Assembly (NCBI GenBank): GCA_902489795.1
Contig: CABUBU010000010.1
Location: 1 to 56,644 of the forward strand
Length of the DNA: 56,644 bases
Reading direction: 5' to 3'
Source of the DNA: an uncultured Azospirillum sp.
Lineage (GTDB): Bacteria; Pseudomonadota; Alphaproteobacteria; RF32; CAG-239
Numbering within the stretch: position 1 is the stretch's first letter; each line of letters starts with the position of its first letter. A program made the position numbers and the translations under genes. Positions 33,582 through 43,587 of the stretch are shown here, in pieces. Below the pieces are notes generated by a model. The model worked only from the letters and a program-made list of their open reading frames with translations. It did not search any database and had not been told where the DNA came from.

Positions 33582-36444
33582 GACGGTCGTTTGCTCCCCA
33601 TTCTTTGATCCGCGACAGATGCTCATAATCGGAATAAGCCGGCGCGTATTTCGGGTTCGGCTGGGTCAGGTAAGGTTTGTCTTCGTTGTCGAATACCGTG
33701 ATCAGCCGTTTGATGTTTTCCAGATTGTGTTCCAGAATTTCGTTGATTTTTTCGTCGACGCAGATTTCTTCCCTGCCCAGCCGCCAGTAACGGAGAGAGT
33801 TGATTTCCGCGGCGGGAATTCCGGCGAATCCGCCGTTTAAGGCAATAATGCCTTCGATCGGCAGCTGCGGGGCATAGCCGGCGGAAATTTCCTTCTTAGT
33901 CCGCGCGCGGCCGGTCTTGTAGTCGATGACGTCGATTTTGCCGTCAACGGTCAGGTCGATGCGGTCGGCTCTGGCGCCGATGGTGAAAGTTCCGCCCGGC
34001 GCTTCGAAGTCGTAACGGCCTTCGGCTTCGCAGAAGACGCGGGAAATTTCCCGGCGGTAACCGTTTTCCTTGTCCAGTACCCAGCGGACGATCTTGTCGA
34101 GTGCCGGCTGCCAGAAGGCGAGAGTCTGTTCGTCAATGCCGGCAGCGGCAAATTCCTGCCGGCCGATTTGGGTTAAGATTTCTTCCGCGTCGTCGGGAAG
34201 CTGTTCGGGAAAACGGCGGTTGAACTTTTCCAGCACCGTGTGGACGATAATGCCTAGGTCGATGATGCCCGGTTTGCGGTTGAGTTCTTCCAGAGGTTTC
34301 AGTTTGAGGATATGTTTGGCAAAAATGATGTAAGGGTCGCGCATCAGATTTTCGATCGCGTTTGCCCACAGTTCCCGCGGCCGGGCGGCGAGCGGCGGCT
34401 TGGGCATCGGCGGCCTGATCGGCGCAAAAGTCCGCGGCCGGTCGAGGAAAGCGGCGGTTTGCGGGTAGACATTGTCAGCAAAGACGGCGGGGTTGATGCC
34501 GGCAGCGGTCAGTACGGTTTCCAGCCGCATCCACCAGCGCGATTTGGTCATCGGGGTGCCGCCGACGCGTTCGGCGCGGGTGAGATAAACCTCTTTTTGT
34601 GCCAGCAGGCGGGCAAAGTCGCGGGCGGTAACGCCGACGGCTTTTTCCGGCAGCGGCAGGCCGAACTGTTTTTTCATCGGCCGCGACATCCAGGCGCCGG
34701 CAGGGGCAGCTGCCGGCATGGCGCCTTCGTTGACTTCTCCGATGATAACGGTGTCAAAACCGCTTAAACGGGCTTCGATCGGACCGAGAATTTTCAGCCG
34801 CGGGTGAGTGCCGTACTTCGGCCGGACGGTCACCGACGACATCAGCGAAGCAACGAAATCGCCGTATTGGTTTTGTCCGACGATCGGGAGAGTTTCCGCG
34901 TTTTCCAGGAGAGCGGAAAAGAAAAGGGCGGCGGCTTCGCCGTCATCTCCTTTCCATAGTTTTTCGGCGCCGTTTTTTTCATCGTCGGCGGCCAGACTTT
35001 CTGCCGTTTGCAGATGGGCGCGGAGCAGTTCCCGGAAATCGGCCTGCGGCTGACGGCAGAGTTCGAATAACGGGCGCAGAAGTTCCCTTTTTTCCCGTAT
35101 GAAGGATTCCGCCGTTTCGTCTTTTTCCCCGTTGCGGAGAACTTTTCTTTCGTATTCGCGGATACGGGTGCGGAAGACCGCCGGTCTGCCGCCGGCGGCG
35201 GTAAACGGATGTTTCATCAGGCCGAGCAGGGTGACGTCGTCGTCCGGTTTTTCGCAGCATTCGGCAACCAGTCGGAGAAATATGCCGGCTGGAGTCTGCG
35301 TCAGCGGCCGGCCGGCGGAATCGTCGACGTTTATGTCCCAGCGCCGGAGTTCGGCAGCCACGCGGCGTGCCAGATTGCGGTCGGAAGTGACCAGGGCGGC
35401 AGTTTTTTCCGGTGTTTCCAGCGTGTGGCGCATGATTGCGGCAATGGTCAATGCTTCTTCGCGAAATTCGCGGCAACTGATCAGATGAACACCGTTCAGA
35501 GCTTCTGCCGGAAACGTTTGCGCGGAGATTTCCCGCCAGCGGTCGGTGGCGGCGGCCGGCCGCATGGTTTCCGAAATCAGCTTTTCCCGCCCGGAAGCGG
35601 CCGCCGGTACGGCGTCTGCAACCTGTTCTCGCGTCAGGCCGAGGTAATCCAGCAGTTGTTTGATTTCGTACTGGGGGTGGGATTCGTCGATCAGTTGCCA
35701 TGAGTGTTCGTCCAGACAACGGTCCAAATCGTTTAAATACACTGTTCCGGAGGGCATTTCGGCAACCGTTTTGATCAGTTCGCGGACTGCGGGAAAGGCG
35801 CCGGGAGTGCCGGCAATGACGACGCGGCCGGAAGGCGGCGTCTGCCGCCACAGGGCGCATTGCATTTTTAAAAGTGCGGTTCTTCTTGCCGCCGGGTTGG
35901 AAAAACCCCGTTCGGCCAGAATCTGCGGAAAATATTCGGTGATAATTTTTAAGAAATCCAGCGTTTTCTGCCAGTGGGTGGCATATTCTTCGGGCACCAG
36001 ATCGGACAATGCGTCGAAAGCCAGTTCTTCGCTTTCGACGGCGTCGAGCAGGCGTCCCAGTTCGCCGGCCAGATAAGCCGCCTGTGCCAGCGATCCGCCG
36101 TCGCCGGTCAGTTCCTGCTGGCGGGCGGCGATCAACCGAGTAAACAACAGTGTTCTCTCAACCGGGGAAACGGCCGGCGTCAGCTCTGCCGCCTGCGGCA
36201 GACTGTCGGCAAAAAAGAATTCGTCTTCGTCGGGATCGCCGAGCGGCTGAATGCGCGGCAGGATGGTCGGCTGCATGCCGTTTAAGCGGACAAAGGCGTC
36301 GCTCAGTTCGCGGCAGGCGCGGCGGTTGGGCAACAAGACCAACGTGTCGGCCAGATCACAGCTGCCGCCCTCTTCAAGCAGCAGGGCGGCGATTGTATCG
36401 ACCGGGCTGAAACCGGCCGGGATGTTGCGGACGTTTACAGCCAA
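33571..36444 (-). CDS. addB: Double-strand break repair protein AddB
   Basis: AddB is the non-motor partner of AddA, of the alphaproteobacterial type. The 957-residue protein begins with an inactive helicase-like region (LLPNRRACREL where a P-loop would stand in related proteins). It ends in a PD-(D/E)XK nuclease with GARADRIDL and IDVIDYKTGRA. In alphaproteobacterial AddAB both subunits carry a nuclease domain. It follows rdgB by 16 bases and overlaps addA, giving an rph-rdgB-addB-addA transcript. Confidence 0.93.
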   Translation of the reverse strand: MAVNVRNIPAGFSPVDTIAALLLEEGGSCDLADTLVLLPNRRACRELSDAFVRLNGMQPTILPRIQPLGDPDEDEFFFADSLPQAAELTPAVSPVERTLLFTRLIAARQQELTGDGGSLAQAAYLAGELGRLLDAVESEELAFDALSDLVPEEYATHWQKTLDFLKIITEYFPQILAERGFSNPAARRTALLKMQCALWRQTPPSGRVVIAGTPGAFPAVRELIKTVAEMPSGTVYLNDLDRCLDEHSWQLIDESHPQYEIKQLLDYLGLTREQVADAVPAAASGREKLISETMRPAAATDRWREISAQTFPAEALNGVHLISCREFREEALTIAAIMRHTLETPEKTAALVTSDRNLARRVAAELRRWDINVDDSAGRPLTQTPAGIFLRLVAECCEKPDDDVTLLGLMKHPFTAAGGRPAVFRTRIREYERKVLRNGEKDETAESFIREKRELLRPLFELCRQPQADFRELLRAHLQTAESLAADDEKNGAEKLWKGDDGEAAALFFSALLENAETLPIVGQNQYGDFVASLMSSVTVRPKYGTHPRLKILGPIEARLSGFDTVIIGEVNEGAMPAAAPAGAWMSRPMKKQFGLPLPEKAVGVTARDFARLLAQKEVYLTRAERVGGTPMTKSRWWMRLETVLTAAGINPAVFADNVYPQTAAFLDRPRTFAPIRPPMPKPPLAARPRELWANAIENLMRDPYIIFAKHILKLKPLEELNRKPGIIDLGIIVHTVLEKFNRRFPEQLPDDAEEILTQIGRQEFAAAGIDEQTLAFWQPALDKIVRWVLDKENGYRREISRVFCEAEGRYDFEAPGGTFTIGARADRIDLTVDGKIDVIDYKTGRARTKKEISAGYAPQLPIEGIIALNGGFAGIPAAEINSLRYWRLGREEICVDEKINEILEHNLENIKRLITVFDNEDKPYLTQPNPKYAPAYSDYEHLSRIKEWGANDRHDD

Positions 36445-36460
36445 TTTTTTCCTTTCCGGG

Positions 36461-37045
36461 TTATTTTATTTCCCTGATGAACTTTTCCAGTGCGCGGCGG
36501 CGGTGGGAAATCTGGTTTTTGATTTCGTCGCCGAGTTCGGCAAAGGTTTGCTGATAGCCTTCGGGGATGAAAATCGGATCGTAGCCGAATCCTTTGTCGC
36601 CGCACGGTTCCTCGGCAATTTCGCCGTCAACCCGGCCTTCAAACAGTTTTACCTTTTCGTTGGGGCAGGCCAGTGCCATGCAGCAGGAAAAATGCGCCTT
36701 GCGGCTTTCTTTGCCGGATTCGCTGATTTCCTTTAACAGCATTTCCATCCCCTGTTTGAAATCGCGGTCGGGAGCATAGCGGGCGGAGTAAACGCCCGGA
36801 CGGCCGTCGAGCGCGTCGATGCAGAGGCCGGAATCGTCCGCCAGACAGGGCAGGCCGCACATCAGGCTCAGCGCGTTGGCTTTGATTTTTGCGTTCTCTT
36901 CAAAAGTTTTTCCGGTTTCTTCAACGTCGCCCAGCCGCAGTTCTTTGGCGGACTGCACTTCTATATGCAAAGGGGCAAGCAGGGCTTTGATTTCCGCAAC
37001 TTTGCCGTCATTGTGGCTGGCAACGACCAATTTGGTTAACTTCAT
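36461..37045 (-). CDS. rdgB: XTP/dITP diphosphatase RdgB
   Basis: RdgB hydrolyses non-canonical purine triphosphates (XTP, dITP, ITP) and so keeps them out of nucleic acids. The 194-residue protein has the substrate motif ASHNDGKVAEI near the start, FEENAKIKA, DDSGLCIDAL with catalytic Asp, PGVYSARYA and the C-terminal SHRRRALEKF. It starts directly after the rph stop codon, a very common rph-rdgB pairing. Confidence 0.96.
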   Translation of the reverse strand: MKLTKLVVASHNDGKVAEIKALLAPLHIEVQSAKELRLGDVEETGKTFEENAKIKANALSLMCGLPCLADDSGLCIDALDGRPGVYSARYAPDRDFKQGMEMLLKEISESGKESRKAHFSCCMALACPNEKVKLFEGRVDGEIAEEPCGDKGFGYDPIFIPEGYQQTFAELGDEIKNQISHRRRALEKFIREIK

Positions 37046-37759
<714 letters not shown>

Positions 37760-37835
37760 GGTTTTCCCTTCTGTTGCAATATATACTTTACATACGCTAA
37801 TTCAAAATCCGGCGCAAGAATTTTTAGAAAATATG

Positions 37836-37859
37836 AGCAGCCCTTTTATGCGGGCTGCT
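37836..37859 (-). terminator. Hairpin after typA
   Basis: An 8-base perfect stem AGCAGCCC/GGGCTGCT with an 8-base loop lies ten bases after the typA stop. The T run on the minus strand is weak, so termination may be partial. Confidence 0.55.
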
Positions 37860-37869
37860 TATAATAATA

Positions 37870-39690
37870 TCAGGCGATCTTGTTGGCCGAACGTTTGCGC
37901 AGAATCGGGTCGAGAATCCGTTTGCGCAGGCGGATGGTTTTGGGCGTTACCTCCAGCAGTTCATCTTCCTGAATGTAGGAGAGCCCTTCTTCCAGCGTGA
38001 TCCGCCGCGGCGGGGTGAGCGAAATGGCTTCGTCCTTGCCGGCGGCGCGGATGTTGGTCAGCTGCTTGGAACGGCAGGGGTTGATTTCCAGATCATTCGG
38101 CTTGGTGTGTTCGCCGATGATCATGCCGACGTAGACCGGAACGTTGGGGTCGATGAACATCGGACCGCGGTCTTCCAGTTTCCACAGCGAATAGGCGATG
38201 GCGGTACCGTTTTCGCTTGAGATCAGCACGCCGTTGCGGCGGCCTTCGATTTCGCCCTTGAACGGTTCATAATCGTAAAAGCTGCGGTTCATGACGCCGG
38301 TGCCGTGGGTGTCGGTCAGAAATTCGGAATGGTAACCGATCAGGCCGCGGGTGGGCGCGTGGAAAATCAGACGGACTTTGCCGCCGGCCTGAGAAGGAAT
38401 CATTTCCACCAGTTCGGCACGTCGGGAGCCGAGTTTTTCGACCACGGTGCCGGAAAATTCCTCGTCAACGTCGACCACCACTTCGTCAACCGGTTCCAGC
38501 GTTTCGCCGTTTTCGCCCTTGTGGAAAACCACCCGCGGGCGGGAAATGGAAAGTTCGAAGCCTTCGCGGCGCATGGTTTCGATCAAAACGCCCAGCTGCA
38601 GTTCGCCGCGGCCGGCAACCTCGAAAGAATCGTTATTGGGGGAAGTGCTGATTTTTAGCGCGATGTTGCCTTCCGCTTCTTTTTTCAGCCGTTCAGCAAT
38701 CATCCGCGAGGTAACTTTGTCGCCTTCGCGGCCGGCCAGCGGGGAATCGTTGACCGAAAAGGTCATCACCAGCGTTGGCGGGTCGATCGGCTGAGCCTCG
38801 AGCGCTTCGGTGACGGAAAAGTCGCAAATGGTATCGGCAACGGTGGCTTTGACCGCGCCGGCTATGGCGACGATGTCGCCGGCATGGGCTTCTTCCAGAC
38901 TCTGGCGGGCGAGGCCGCGGTAAGCGAGGATTTTGGTGATGCGGAAACGCTCTATTTCTTTGTTTTGGCCGTCGAGCGCCTTAACCGTGTCGCCCGGTCT
39001 GACGCTGCCGCAGAGGATTTTTCCGGTCAGCAGGCGGCCGATGAACTTGTCGGCTTCCAGCGTGGTGGCCAGCATGGTAAACGGTTTTTCCGGATAGCAG
39101 ACCGGCGCCGGAACATGGGACAGAATCAGTTCAAAAAGAACCTTCAGGTCTTTTTTCTCATCGCGTTCAAGGTCTTTGACCGCCCAGCCGTTGCGGCCGG
39201 AGGCGTAAAGAACCGGAAAATCGAGCTGTTCGTCATTGGCGTCCAGGCTGACGAAAAGGTCAAATATTTCGTTTAGGACTTCGTCGACGCGGGCGTCCGG
39301 CTTGTCGGCCTTGTTGATGACGACAATCGGCTTCAGGCCGACTTTTAAGGCCTTGCCGAGCACGAATTTGGTCTGCGGCATCGGACCTTCGGAACTGTCG
39401 ACCAGAAGGATGACGCCGTCAACCATCGACAGGATGCGTTCGACTTCGCCGCCGAAATCGGCGTGGCCGGGGGTGTCGACAATATTAATACGGGTGCCGT
39501 TCCAGTCAACCGAAGTGCATTTGGATAAGATGGTAATGCCGCGTTCTCTTTCCAGCTCGTTGGAGTCCATAACGCATTCTTGGACTTTCTGGTTGTCGCG
39601 GAAAGTTCCGCTTTGTTTTAACAGGGCGTCGACCAATGTGGTTTTGCCATGGTCAACGTGAGCTATAATCGCTATGTTTCTCAGCTCCAT
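37870..39690 (-). CDS. typA: Ribosome-associated GTPase TypA/BipA
   Basis: TypA (BipA) is an EF-G-like GTPase that assists 50S assembly and stress adaptation. From the ATG at 39690 it is 606 residues, matching the family. Motifs are AHVDHGKTTL (P-loop), ERERGITI (switch), DTPGHADFGGEV and NKADKPDAR. EF-G-like domains and the BipA-specific C-terminal domain (PTRGLIGYHSEFLT, LTPPRRITLEEGL) follow. In-frame ATG codons 15 and 51 bases upstream are possible starts, but neither has a clear ribosome binding site. Confidence 0.95.
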   Translation of the reverse strand: MELRNIAIIAHVDHGKTTLVDALLKQSGTFRDNQKVQECVMDSNELERERGITILSKCTSVDWNGTRINIVDTPGHADFGGEVERILSMVDGVILLVDSSEGPMPQTKFVLGKALKVGLKPIVVINKADKPDARVDEVLNEIFDLFVSLDANDEQLDFPVLYASGRNGWAVKDLERDEKKDLKVLFELILSHVPAPVCYPEKPFTMLATTLEADKFIGRLLTGKILCGSVRPGDTVKALDGQNKEIERFRITKILAYRGLARQSLEEAHAGDIVAIAGAVKATVADTICDFSVTEALEAQPIDPPTLVMTFSVNDSPLAGREGDKVTSRMIAERLKKEAEGNIALKISTSPNNDSFEVAGRGELQLGVLIETMRREGFELSISRPRVVFHKGENGETLEPVDEVVVDVDEEFSGTVVEKLGSRRAELVEMIPSQAGGKVRLIFHAPTRGLIGYHSEFLTDTHGTGVMNRSFYDYEPFKGEIEGRRNGVLISSENGTAIAYSLWKLEDRGPMFIDPNVPVYVGMIIGEHTKPNDLEINPCRSKQLTNIRAAGKDEAISLTPPRRITLEEGLSYIQEDELLEVTPKTIRLRKRILDPILRKRSANKIA

Positions 39691-39805
39691 TGCATTGTCT
39701 TTCATAAAATTTGTAAACGGATTGAGCGCACAATAGCACAACTTCGGCCGATTTCAAGGAAAAAATTCTGCCGGTCAGGCGGGGTAAAGGATGGGAAAAC
39801 ATAAA

Positions 39806-39831
39806 AAAACCTCCGCCGGCGGGCGGAGGTT
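39806..39831 (-). terminator. Terminator after the ferredoxin gene
   Basis: A 10-base perfect GC-rich stem (AACCTCCGCC/GGCGGAGGTT) with a 3-base loop is followed by seven T residues on the minus strand, 14 bases after the ferredoxin stop. Confidence 0.9.
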
Positions 39832-39844
39832 AAAATCCCGAAAT

Positions 39845-40084
39845 TTATTCGTTGGCGTTCGGCCAGACTTTTGCTTTTTCGGCGTTGAACTCAACCCAGT
39901 GCGGATCGGCTTCTTCTTCGGTCTGGATCGCTTCCTGCGGGCATTCGGAGATGCATACGCCGCAGCTGATGCAAGTATCCGGATCAACCACCAACTGGGT
40001 GTCGCCTTCGTGGAAAGCATCTACCGGGCATACATCGGCGCAGGATTTGCATTTGATACAATTGTCATTAACGACAGAAACCAT
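39845..40084 (-). CDS. 2[4Fe-4S] ferredoxin
   Basis: This small electron carrier is 79 residues from the start preceded by AGGAG; a longer in-frame extension has no such site. It has two cluster motifs, CIKCKSCADVCP and CISCGVCISECP, each C-X2-C-X2-C-X3-C-P. It should therefore carry two [4Fe-4S] clusters rather than the 3Fe/4Fe pair of many alphaproteobacterial FdxA proteins. The acidic C-terminal tail (EEEADPHWVEF) is a family trait. It is a single-gene unit with its own terminator. Confidence 0.92.
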   Translation of the reverse strand: MVSVVNDNCIKCKSCADVCPVDAFHEGDTQLVVDPDTCISCGVCISECPQEAIQTEEEADPHWVEFNAEKAKVWPNANE

Positions 40085-40194
40085 TGTTTGTCTCCTAAAA
40101 AAGAGTTGCTTAAAATATTTCAGCCCCCAATCTAGCCGTATTTGCGATAAAATCAAGCAAAAAGTGTCTTTTGCCGAAAAATCGGAGGGGAAAA

Positions 40195-40223
40195 CTTGCG
40201 AAAGCGCAAATATTTTCCCATAT
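40195..40223 (+). promoter_or_regulatory. Heat-shock (sigma-32/RpoH-type) promoter of htpG
   Basis: CTTGCGA at 40195-40201 and CCCATAT at 40217-40223, separated by 15 bases, match the RpoH promoter pattern (CTTGAAA, then CCCATNT). The position, about 40 bases before the htpG start codon with GGAG between, fits. No good housekeeping -10 is visible instead. Confidence 0.65.
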
Positions 40224-40265
40224 ATAAGGTAACGAAACTTTTGGATAAAAACGGAGAATTCGATT

Positions 40266-42104
40266 ATGAGCGAAAAAATTAATTTTCAGGCCGAAGTCAA
40301 CAAAATGCTGGGGATTGTGATCAATTCCCTTTATTCGGAAAAATACATTTTCTTAAGAGAGTTGATTTCAAACGCGAGCGACGCCTGCGACAAACTGAAA
40401 TATCTTCAGCTGACCAAACCCGACGCCGCCAAAGGCAACGGCGAGCTAAAAATTACGATTACCCCGGACGAAAAGGAAAACACCCTGACGATTGCCGACA
40501 ACGGCATCGGCATGAACCGGGACGATCTGATCAGTCATTTGGGAACGATTGCCAAATCCGGCACCGCCGACTTTGTCGCCAACATGAAGGAAAACGGTTC
40601 TCCCGCCGATCTGATCGGGCAGTTCGGGGTCGGTTTTTATTCCGCTTTCATGGTGGCGAAAAAAGTGGAGATCGTAACCCGCAAGGCCGGTGAGGAGCAG
40701 GCCTGGCGCTGGGTTTCCGACGGTGTTGACGGGTTTGAAATCAATGAGGCGGAAAAGACCGGCATCGGCACCGAGATCAAACTGTTTTTGAAAGACGACG
40801 ACAAAAATTTCACCGATACCATTTATCTGCGCCATCTGATCCGCACCTATTCCGACCACATCAATTATCCGATCGTGCTCAACCTGGGCGAGGCCGGAGA
40901 GGAAACGGTCAATTCGGCGTCGGCGTTGTGGACCCGCAACAAGGCGGAAATTACCGAAGAACAGTACAAGGATTTTTACCGGCATATTTCGCACAATTTC
41001 GATGATCCGTGGCTGACGCTGCATTTTAAGGCGGAAGGCAGCATCGAGTACACGGGGCTTTTGTACATTCCTTCCACCCAGCCGTACGATCTGTTTCAGC
41101 CGGACAGAAAACAGGGGCTGAAACTTTATGTCAACCGGGTGTTCATTTCCGACAAGGTGGAAGAGCTGATGCCTTCTTATCTGCGTTTTGTCAAAGGAAT
41201 CATCGATTCTTCCGACCTGCCGCTCAACATTTCCCGCGAGATGCTGCAACAAAACGCCCTGGTGGCCAAAATCCGCCACGGAATCGTTGGCCGGCTGCTG
41301 AAAGAACTGAAAAAGAAAAGCGAAAATTACGAAGATTATCTGAAATTCTGGCAGGCTTTCGGCGTCGCATTCAAGGAAGGCATTTACGAAGATTTTGCCA
41401 ACCGCGAGGAGGTGGCTTCGCTCTCGCTGTTTCATTCGACCGCGGACGCGGAAAAGATGACGACGCTTGACCAGTATGTTTCCCGCATGAAAGAAGATCA
41501 GAAGGCAATTTATTACGTTACCGGCGACGATGTCAGGGTGCTGGCCAACAATCCGCAGCTGGAAGCCTTTAAGCATAAGGGAATCGAAGTGTTGCTGCTG
41601 ACCGATCCGATCGACGAGTTCTGGACCCAGACGCTGGTCAATTACAAAGGCAAGGCGGTCAAGCATGTTTCGCAGGCCGAGGCTGATCTTTCTTTTGAAC
41701 GCAAAGAACGGCGCGCGGATGAAGGCAGCTTGGAAAAACTGACGGCGCTGATGACGAAACTGTTCAAAAACGAAGTGGGCAAAGTGACGATTACCGAAAA
41801 ACTGACGACCAGCCCGGTCAGCCTGACGGTGGAAAACGGACAGATGAGCATTCATCTGGAGCGGCTGATGCGCAACCACCAGCAACAGACGGCCTTTGCC
41901 TCGACCAGAATTCTGGAAATCAACCCTTATCATCCGCTGATTGTAAAGCTCAGCGAGGCAATGGGGGACGAAGCCTTGAAACCGAAAGTGGAGGAAGTGG
42001 CGAAAGTGCTGCTGGATCAGGCCAAGATTGCCGAGGGCGAACCAATCTCCGATCCGTCGTTTTATGCGGCCAGAATCAGTGAATATATCTTAAAAAGCTT
42101 TTAA
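40266..42104 (+). CDS. htpG: Molecular chaperone HtpG (Hsp90)
   Basis: HtpG is the bacterial Hsp90. The 612-residue protein has the GHKL ATPase motifs ELISNASDACDKL, IADNGIGMNRDDL and GQFGVGFYSAFMVA. The middle-domain catalytic region is LPLNISREMLQ, and a dimerisation domain is at the C-terminus. The MEEVD tail of cytosolic eukaryotic forms is absent, as expected. It appears to be monocistronic: a heat-shock type promoter upstream and a terminator after the stop. Confidence 0.97.
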   Translation: MSEKINFQAEVNKMLGIVINSLYSEKYIFLRELISNASDACDKLKYLQLTKPDAAKGNGELKITITPDEKENTLTIADNGIGMNRDDLISHLGTIAKSGTADFVANMKENGSPADLIGQFGVGFYSAFMVAKKVEIVTRKAGEEQAWRWVSDGVDGFEINEAEKTGIGTEIKLFLKDDDKNFTDTIYLRHLIRTYSDHINYPIVLNLGEAGEETVNSASALWTRNKAEITEEQYKDFYRHISHNFDDPWLTLHFKAEGSIEYTGLLYIPSTQPYDLFQPDRKQGLKLYVNRVFISDKVEELMPSYLRFVKGIIDSSDLPLNISREMLQQNALVAKIRHGIVGRLLKELKKKSENYEDYLKFWQAFGVAFKEGIYEDFANREEVASLSLFHSTADAEKMTTLDQYVSRMKEDQKAIYYVTGDDVRVLANNPQLEAFKHKGIEVLLLTDPIDEFWTQTLVNYKGKAVKHVSQAEADLSFERKERRADEGSLEKLTALMTKLFKNEVGKVTITEKLTTSPVSLTVENGQMSIHLERLMRNHQQQTAFASTRILEINPYHPLIVKLSEAMGDEALKPKVEEVAKVLLDQAKIAEGEPISDPSFYAARISEYILKSF

Positions 42105-42122
42105 CCTTATTTTGAATATCCG

Positions 42123-42152
42123 AAAAAGGGCGCTGCAACGCGTCCTTTTTTT
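42123..42152 (+). terminator. Rho-independent terminator after htpG
   Basis: The stem AAAAAGGGCGC with GCGTCCTTTTT (one G-T pair) and a 6-base loop runs into a T tract shortly after the htpG stop. Confidence 0.85.
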
Positions 42153-42547
42153 GTATACGGCCGGCGGCGGGAAGGTTGTCTTCATAACTTTTAGGCTGCC
42201 GCATTTTGAGGTACGTTTTTTTGCGGCGGACAGAGGTTTTGTTTTCCGTTGAATTTTGGACTTGTTTTTTGTCGAAAATTAATGTAGATTTAAAAACACA
42301 AATAATTATTTTAGTAACAATTAACCGGCAAAACTTCGGATTTGGAACAAAAACCGCAGATTAAATTTTGTCTAAACATCATTTAATCACTTGAAACGTT
42401 TTGATCAAAGAGTCAATCGCAATGACCGCCCGCTGCTTACGCAGTTTGAACCACGCGTTCAGGGATCAGCATATAAAATCAAGGCGCTTCGGTTAAAATA
42501 CGGGGATTTTTCAAAGAAAAAGTTTTGTTTCTTTAAATTAAATAAAT
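42153..42547. other. Gene-free interval upstream of the SPFH gene
   Basis: About 395 bases hold no credible gene. The middle is AT-rich and the last 160 bases are more mixed, with short frames only. It must contain the promoter of the SPFH gene; a CTTGAAA motif lies at about 42391, but I see no convincing matching -10. Confidence 0.5.
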
Positions 42548-43372
42548 ATGTACGGATACGAAGAAAGACGCGAAGAAAGTACCTGGACCGTAAAAAAAAT
42601 CATGAAATGGGCAGGAGCCGTGCTCGGTGCAATCATTCTGCTTGTTCTGATTTTTTCGGGAATTTATTCCATCAGCCCGGGATACCGCGGTGTTTTGGTG
42701 ACCTTGGGAAAGGTTGACCAGAAATCGTATGTTAACGGCGTCGGGTTCAAATGGCCGTTCATTTCGTCGATGATCGAAATGGACGTCAGAACTAGGAAGA
42801 TGACCGAAAAGACGGCAACTTACACATCCGATGTGCAAACGGCAGAACTGGAGTATACTTTTACCTATGATCTGAATCCGGAAAGTGTTCATATCCTTTA
42901 TGAAACGGTCGGACAAGATTATGAGGGAAAGAAACTCATTCCGGTGCTGAACGACGTCCTCAAGGATGTGATCGGCAGATGGCAGGCGCAGGATTTGGTT
43001 GCTAACCGCGACAAAGCCCGCGTGGATGTTGTTGCCGGTTTGCAGAGTCGTCTTGACAAACGTTTCTTCCAAAATATCACGTTTCAGTTTATCAACATCG
43101 ATTACTCCGACAAGTTTGAAGGAGCGATTGAAGATAAAGTGATTGCCGAGCAGAAAGCTCAGGAGGCAGTCAACAATACGAAACGTATAAAAGAAGAAGC
43201 CGAGCAGAAGGTTATTTCCGCCAAGGCCGAGGCCGAAGCCATGGAGATAAAATCCGAGGCTTTGTCCAAAAACAAAGGCCTGACCGAGTACGAAGCCGTG
43301 CAGAAATGGGACGGTAAACTTCCTCAGTATATGCTGGGAGGCGCCACCCCGTTCATTAACCTTAACAAGTAG
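42548..43372 (+). CDS. SPFH/prohibitin-family membrane protein
   Basis: This 274-residue protein has one N-terminal membrane helix (residues 20-40) followed by the SPFH (band 7) domain, starting PGYRGVLVTLGKVDQ. A long helical coiled-coil stretch is rich in Ala, Glu and Lys (EAEQKVISAKAEAEAMEI). It resembles prohibitins, which form ring-like scaffolds at the inner membrane. It is not in an hflK-hflC pair. It stands upstream of mreC, where mreB is usually found, but a terminator separates it from the mre operon, so this is probably not a functional link. Confidence 0.88.
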   Translation: MYGYEERREESTWTVKKIMKWAGAVLGAIILLVLIFSGIYSISPGYRGVLVTLGKVDQKSYVNGVGFKWPFISSMIEMDVRTRKMTEKTATYTSDVQTAELEYTFTYDLNPESVHILYETVGQDYEGKKLIPVLNDVLKDVIGRWQAQDLVANRDKARVDVVAGLQSRLDKRFFQNITFQFINIDYSDKFEGAIEDKVIAEQKAQEAVNNTKRIKEEAEQKVISAKAEAEAMEIKSEALSKNKGLTEYEAVQKWDGKLPQYMLGGATPFINLNK

Positions 43373-43407
43373 CCTTTTTAAGGCTGCCCGTTAAGGGTGC
43401 ATATTTG

Positions 43408-43442
43408 AAAAAGGACTCTGCATATGCGGAGTCCTTTTTTTG
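43408..43442 (+). terminator. Rho-independent terminator after the SPFH gene
   Basis: A long stem (AAAAAGGACTC-GC with GC-GAGTCCTTTTT) with a small loop ends in a T run. Confidence 0.9.
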
Positions 43443-43587
43443 TTTTTGTACCGGGCAGCAGACGGAAAAAGAGGGCGGCGGCGAAAATTGTTGAAGAAGC
43501 GCTGCCGGTAATATTTTGTTTGCCATAATTTTTTTTATATGTTAGTTACTTAAGGAGATTTTTTAAGCTTTTTTTCGGGACGGAATT

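Noticed and set aside
42391..42500. CTTGAAA as a heat-shock -35 for the SPFH gene
   Set aside because: No matching CCCATNT-type -10 follows at a suitable distance.
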